Below, piece after piece: positions 61,501-64,000 of a stretch of 64,000 bases of DNA. How positions within the stretch are numbered: the stretch's first letter is position 1; each line of letters begins with the position of its first letter. Under the pieces are notes generated by a model. It saw only the letters and a list, made by a program, of their open reading frames with translations. It was not told where the DNA came from and did not search any database. The translations under genes and the position numbers were made by a program. The stretch comes from Saccharomyces uvarum (taxonomy: Eukaryota; Ascomycota; Saccharomycetes; Saccharomycetales; Saccharomycetaceae): NCBI GenBank assembly GCA_947243795.1, contig OX365928.1, positions 124,001 through 188,000 of the forward strand. The letters run 5' to 3'.

Positions 61501-64000
61501 ACCACTACTGAGCCATGGACTGGTACCTTCACCACCACGACCACTGAATCTACTACCATCACTGGTACTGACGGTGTTCCAACTGACGAAGTCATCATTG
61601 AGATCAAGACTCCAGCAAGCACCAGTTCGTCTGCTGAACCAATAACTATCACCACCACCGAGCCATGGACTGGTACCTTCACCACCACGACCACCGAATC
61701 TACTACCATCACTGGTACTGACGGTGCTCCAACTGACGAAGTCATCATTGAAGTCAAGACTCCAGCAAGCACCAGTTCGTCTGCTGAACCAATAACTATC
61801 ACCACCACTGAGCCCTGGACCGGTACCTTCACCACCACGACCACCGAATCTACTACCATCACTGGTACTGACGGTGCTCCAACCGACGAAGTCATCATTG
61901 AAGTCAAGACTCCAAGCGGTGCTAATCCATCTGTTGAACCAAAGACTATCACCACTACTGAGCCATGGACTGGTTCTTTCACCACTACCACCACCGAAAC
62001 TACTACCATCACTGGTACTGACGGTGCTCCAACCGACGAAGTCATCATTGAAGTCAAGACTCCAGCAAGCACCAGTTCGTCTGCTGAACCAATAACTATC
62101 ACCACCACTGAGCCATGGACCGGTACCTTCACCACCACGACCACCGAATCTACTACCATCACTGGTACTGACGGTGCTCCAACCGACGAAGTCATCATTG
62201 AAGTCAAGACTCCAGCAAGCACCAGTTCGTCTGCTGAACCAATAACTATCACCACCACCGAGCCATGGACTGGTACCTTCACCACCACGACCACCGAATC
62301 TACTACCATCACTGGTACTGACGGTGCTCCAACTGACGAAGTCATCATTGAGATCAAGACTCCAAGCGGTGCTAATCCATCTGTTGAACCAAAGACTATC
62401 ACCACTACTGAGCCATGGACTGGTTCTTTCACCACTACCACCACCGAAACTACTACCATCACTGGTACTGACGGTGCTCCAACTGACGAAGTCATCATTG
62501 AAGTCAAGACTCCAAGAGGTGCTAGCTCATCCGCTACTTCTTCAAGCATCTCTCCCTGGTATCCTGCTAACCAAACCACGGTGATTAGCTCCACCAGTTC
62601 ATTTATTGAACCAACAACTATCACCACTACTGAGCCATGGACCGGTTCTTTCACCACTACCACCACTGAAACTACTACCATCACTGGTACTGACGGTGCT
62701 CCAACCGACGAAGTCATCATTGAAGTGAAGACTCCAAGCGGTGCTAATCCATCTGTTGAACCAAAGACTATCACCACTACTGAGCCATGGACCGGTTCTT
62801 TCACCACCACGACCACCGAAACTACTACCATCACTGGTACTGACGGTGCTCCAACCGACGAAGTCATCATTGAAGTGAAGACTCCAAGCGGTGCTAATCC
62901 ATCTGTTGAACCAAAGACTATCACCACTACTGAGCCATGGACTGGTTCTTTCACCACTACCACCACCGAAACTACTACCATCACTGGTACTGACGGTGCT
63001 CCAACTGACGAAGTCATCATTGAGATCAAGACTCCAGCAAGCACCAGTTCGTCTGCTGAACCAATAACTATCACCACTACTGAGCCATGGACCGGTTCTT
63101 TCACCACTACCACCACCGAAACTACTACCATCACTGGTACTGACGGTGCTCCAACCGACGAAGTCATCATTGAAGTGAAGACTCCAAGCGGTGCTAATCC
63201 ATCTGTTGAACCAAAGACTATCACCACTACTGAGCCATGGACTGGTACCTTCACCACCACGACCACCGAATCTACTACCATCACTGGTACTGACGGTGCT
63301 CCAACTGACGAAGTCATCATCCAGATCAAGACTCCAAGCGGTGCTAATCCATCTGTTGAACCAAAGACTATCACCACTACTGAGCCATGGACTGGTTCTT
63401 TCACCACTACCACCACCGAAACTACTACCATCACTGGTACTGACGGTGCTCCAACTGACGAAGTCATCATTGAGATCAAGACTCCAGCAAGCACCAGTTC
63501 GTCTGCTGAACCAATAACTATCACCACTACTGAGCCATGGACCGGTTCTTTCACCACTACCACCACCGAAACTACTACCATCACTGGTACTGACGGTGCT
63601 CCAACCGACGAAGTCATCATTGAAGTGAAGACTCCAAGCGGTGCTAATCCATCTGTTGAACCAAAGACTATCACCACTACTGAGCCATGGACTGGTTCTT
63701 TCACCACTACCACCACCGAAACTACTACCATCACTGGTACTGACGGTGCTCCAACCGACGAAGTCATCATTGAAGTGAAGACTCCAAGCGGTGCTAATCC
63801 ATCTGTTGAACCAAAGACTATCACCACTACTGAGCCATGGACTGGTTCTTTCACCACTACCACCACCGAAACTACTACCATCACTGGTACTGACGGTGCT
63901 CCAACCGACGAAGTCATCATTGAAGTGAAGACTCCAAGCGGTGCTAATCCATCTGTTGAACCAAAGACTATCACCACTACTGAGCCATGGACTGGTTCTT
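58555..64000 (+). CDS. FLO1: FLO1-type flocculin (lectin-like cell-wall adhesin), 3' end outside window
   Basis: Starts at the ATG 58555 with a signal peptide ([20 protein letters not shown]). The PA14/flocculin lectin domain spans about 25-270: conserved [16 protein letters not shown], the calcium-binding Asp pair at 160-161 (EVDDSAIL), AFDCCAQ, and Trp228 in NAVSWGSLP. Trp228 is the residue linked to mannose-specific binding in Flo1. Threonine-rich 50-residue repeats (TTEPWTG...[15 protein letters not shown]) follow to the window edge. The serine-rich stalk and GPI signal must lie beyond 64000. It mediates calcium-dependent flocculation. Position after SWH1 points to FLO1; FLO5 and FLO9 are close paralogues elsewhere. 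The gene is open throughout what is visible. Confidence 0.93.
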   Translation, partial: MLMPHKYIFLALFAFLALANVASGATEACLPAGQRKDGMNINFYKYALKDSSTYSNPGFMAYGYATKTKLGSVSGQTDISINYDLSCVTSSGTYKCPQEDATGNWMCKGVGTCTNPQGDAFWSSDLFGFYTTPTNVTLEMTGYFLPPQTGSYTFTFSEVDDSAILSVGGATAFDCCAQEQPPVKSTDFTINGIKPWGKSVPSNINGVVDMYAGYYYPMKIVYSNAVSWGSLPVSVTLPDGTTVSDDLKGYVYSFDDDLTQTDCAVPDPSNHTLAAITTTTTEPWTGTFTTTTTESTTITGTDGVPTDEVIIEIKTPASTSSSAEPITITTTEPWTGTFTTTTTESTTITGTDGAPTDEVIIEVKTPASTSSSAEPITITTTEPWTGTFTTTTTESTTITGTDGVPTDEVIIQIKTPTPDDNPIPDEHPEPDDTPETTSSSAEPITITTTEPWTGTFTTTTTESTTITGTDGVPTDEVIIEIKTPASTSSSAEPITITTTEPWTGTFTTTTTESTTITGTDGAPTDEVIIQIKTPTPDDNPIPDEHPEPDDTPETTSSSAEPITITTTEPWTGTFTTTTTESTTITGTDGVPTDEVIIEIKTPASTSSSAEPITITTTEPWTGTFTTTTTESTTITGTDGVPTDEVIIQIKTPTPDDNPIPDEHPEPDDTPETTSSSAEPITITTTEPWTGTFTTTTTESTTITGTDGVPTDEVIIEIKTPASTSSSAEPITITTTEPWTGTFTTTTTESTTITGTDGAPTDEVIIEVKTPASTSSSAEPITITTTEPWTGTFTTTTTESTTITGTDGAPTDEVIIEVKTPASTSSSAEPITITTTEPWTGTFTTTTTESTTITGTDGAPTDEVIIEVKTPSGANPSVEPKTITTTEPWTGTFTTTTTESTTITGTDGVPTDEVIIEIKTPASTSSSAEPITITTTEPWTGTFTTTTTESTTITGTDGAPTDEVIIEVKTPSGANPSVEPKTITTTEPWTGTFTTTTTESTTITGTDGVPTDEVIIEIKTPASTSSSAEPITITTTEPWTGTFTTTTTESTTITGTDGAPTDEVIIEVKTPASTSSSAEPITITTTEPWTGTFTTTTTESTTITGTDGAPTDEVIIEVKTPSGANPSVEPKTITTTEPWTGSFTTTTTETTTITGTDGAPTDEVIIEVKTPASTSSSAEPITITTTEPWTGTFTTTTTESTTITGTDGAPTDEVIIEVKTPASTSSSAEPITITTTEPWTGTFTTTTTESTTITGTDGAPTDEVIIEIKTPSGANPSVEPKTITTTEPWTGSFTTTTTETTTITGTDGAPTDEVIIEVKTPRGASSSATSSSISPWYPANQTTVISSTSSFIEPTTITTTEPWTGSFTTTTTETTTITGTDGAPTDEVIIEVKTPSGANPSVEPKTITTTEPWTGSFTTTTTETTTITGTDGAPTDEVIIEVKTPSGANPSVEPKTITTTEPWTGSFTTTTTETTTITGTDGAPTDEVIIEIKTPASTSSSAEPITITTTEPWTGSFTTTTTETTTITGTDGAPTDEVIIEVKTPSGANPSVEPKTITTTEPWTGTFTTTTTESTTITGTDGAPTDEVIIQIKTPSGANPSVEPKTITTTEPWTGSFTTTTTETTTITGTDGAPTDEVIIEIKTPASTSSSAEPITITTTEPWTGSFTTTTTETTTITGTDGAPTDEVIIEVKTPSGANPSVEPKTITTTEPWTGSFTTTTTETTTITGTDGAPTDEVIIEVKTPSGANPSVEPKTITTTEPWTGSFTTTTTETTTITGTDGAPTDEVIIEVKTPSGANPSVEPKTITTTEPWTGS
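59383..64000 (+). repeat. Flocculin tandem repeat array, about 150-bp units
   Basis: Counting the conserved GAGCC(A/C)TGG (Glu-Pro-Trp) marks, there are 29 complete units and the start of a thirtieth. Most are exactly 150 bp apart. Three units between 59.8 and 60.6 kb carry a longer linker ([20 protein letters not shown]), giving a higher-order period of about 354 bp. One unit near 62.52-62.62 kb has a unique linker ([17 protein letters not shown]). Early units read [11 protein letters not shown], later ones [11 protein letters not shown]. Confidence 0.95.

Noticed and set aside
59364-63977. Continuous minus-strand frame of over 1,500 codons through the flocculin repeats
   Set aside because: The repeat unit is a multiple of three and happens to lack stops in that frame, so one open unit makes all open. 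It starts at the window edge and reads as a valine/serine repeat with no protein logic.
1-64000. CRISPR arrays, bacterial operons or prophage
   Set aside because: The window is eukaryotic yeast chromosome; the only regular arrays are coding repeats and microsatellites.

Overview
The window is budding-yeast nuclear DNA and corresponds to the pericentromere and right arm of Saccharomyces chromosome I. The evidence is the gene order: FUN14, ERP2, tRNA-Pro, SSA1, EFB1, VPS8, TFC3, CEN1, NUP60, ERP1, SWD1, RFA1, SEN34, tRNA-Ala, BUD14, ADE1, KIN3, CDC15, PAU/DUP240 cluster, tRNA-Ser, YAT1, SWH1 and a FLO1-type flocculin. This is the order I know from S. cerevisiae. Many proteins differ clearly from the S. 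cerevisiae ones as I remember them (NUP60, TFC3, YAT1, BUD14), so this is probably another Saccharomyces species. I cannot tell which one from sequence alone.

Region 1 (1-14.5 kb, left of and at the centromere) is compact and conserved. It holds a partial FUN14, the p24 gene ERP2, an old delta-type LTR, an intron-bearing tRNA-Pro(UGG), the Hsp70 gene SSA1 with a heat-shock-element promoter, EFB1 with an intron that hosts the C/D snoRNA snR18, VPS8, spliced TFC3, and a point centromere with all three CDE elements at 14386-14505.

Region 2 (15-34.3 kb) carries housekeeping genes: NUP60, ERP1, SWD1, the divergent RFA1/SEN34 pair sharing MluI cell-cycle boxes, BUD14, ADE1 with a Gcn4/Bas1-type palindrome, KIN3 and CDC15. 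Between SEN34 and BUD14, where the S. cerevisiae reference carries a Ty1, this genome has a degraded membrane-protein gene, a tRNA-Glu relic and one solo delta LTR with an intact 5-bp target duplication, next to tRNA-Ala(UGC).

Region 3 (34.3-46.7 kb) is the plastic part. Two PAU genes and two minus-strand DUP240 genes alternate (PAU, DUP240 pseudogene, PAU, intact DUP240). Then come a broken four-helix membrane gene, tRNA-Ser(AGA), a pile of nested delta LTRs and a single plus-strand DUP240 gene.

Region 4 (46.7-64 kb) starts with a GC-rich island that is essentially YAT1 and its promoter. Next are SWH1/OSH1, about 4.8 kb without a recognisable gene, and a FLO1-type flocculin that runs off the end of the window. 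It shows 29 complete threonine-rich repeats plus the start of another.
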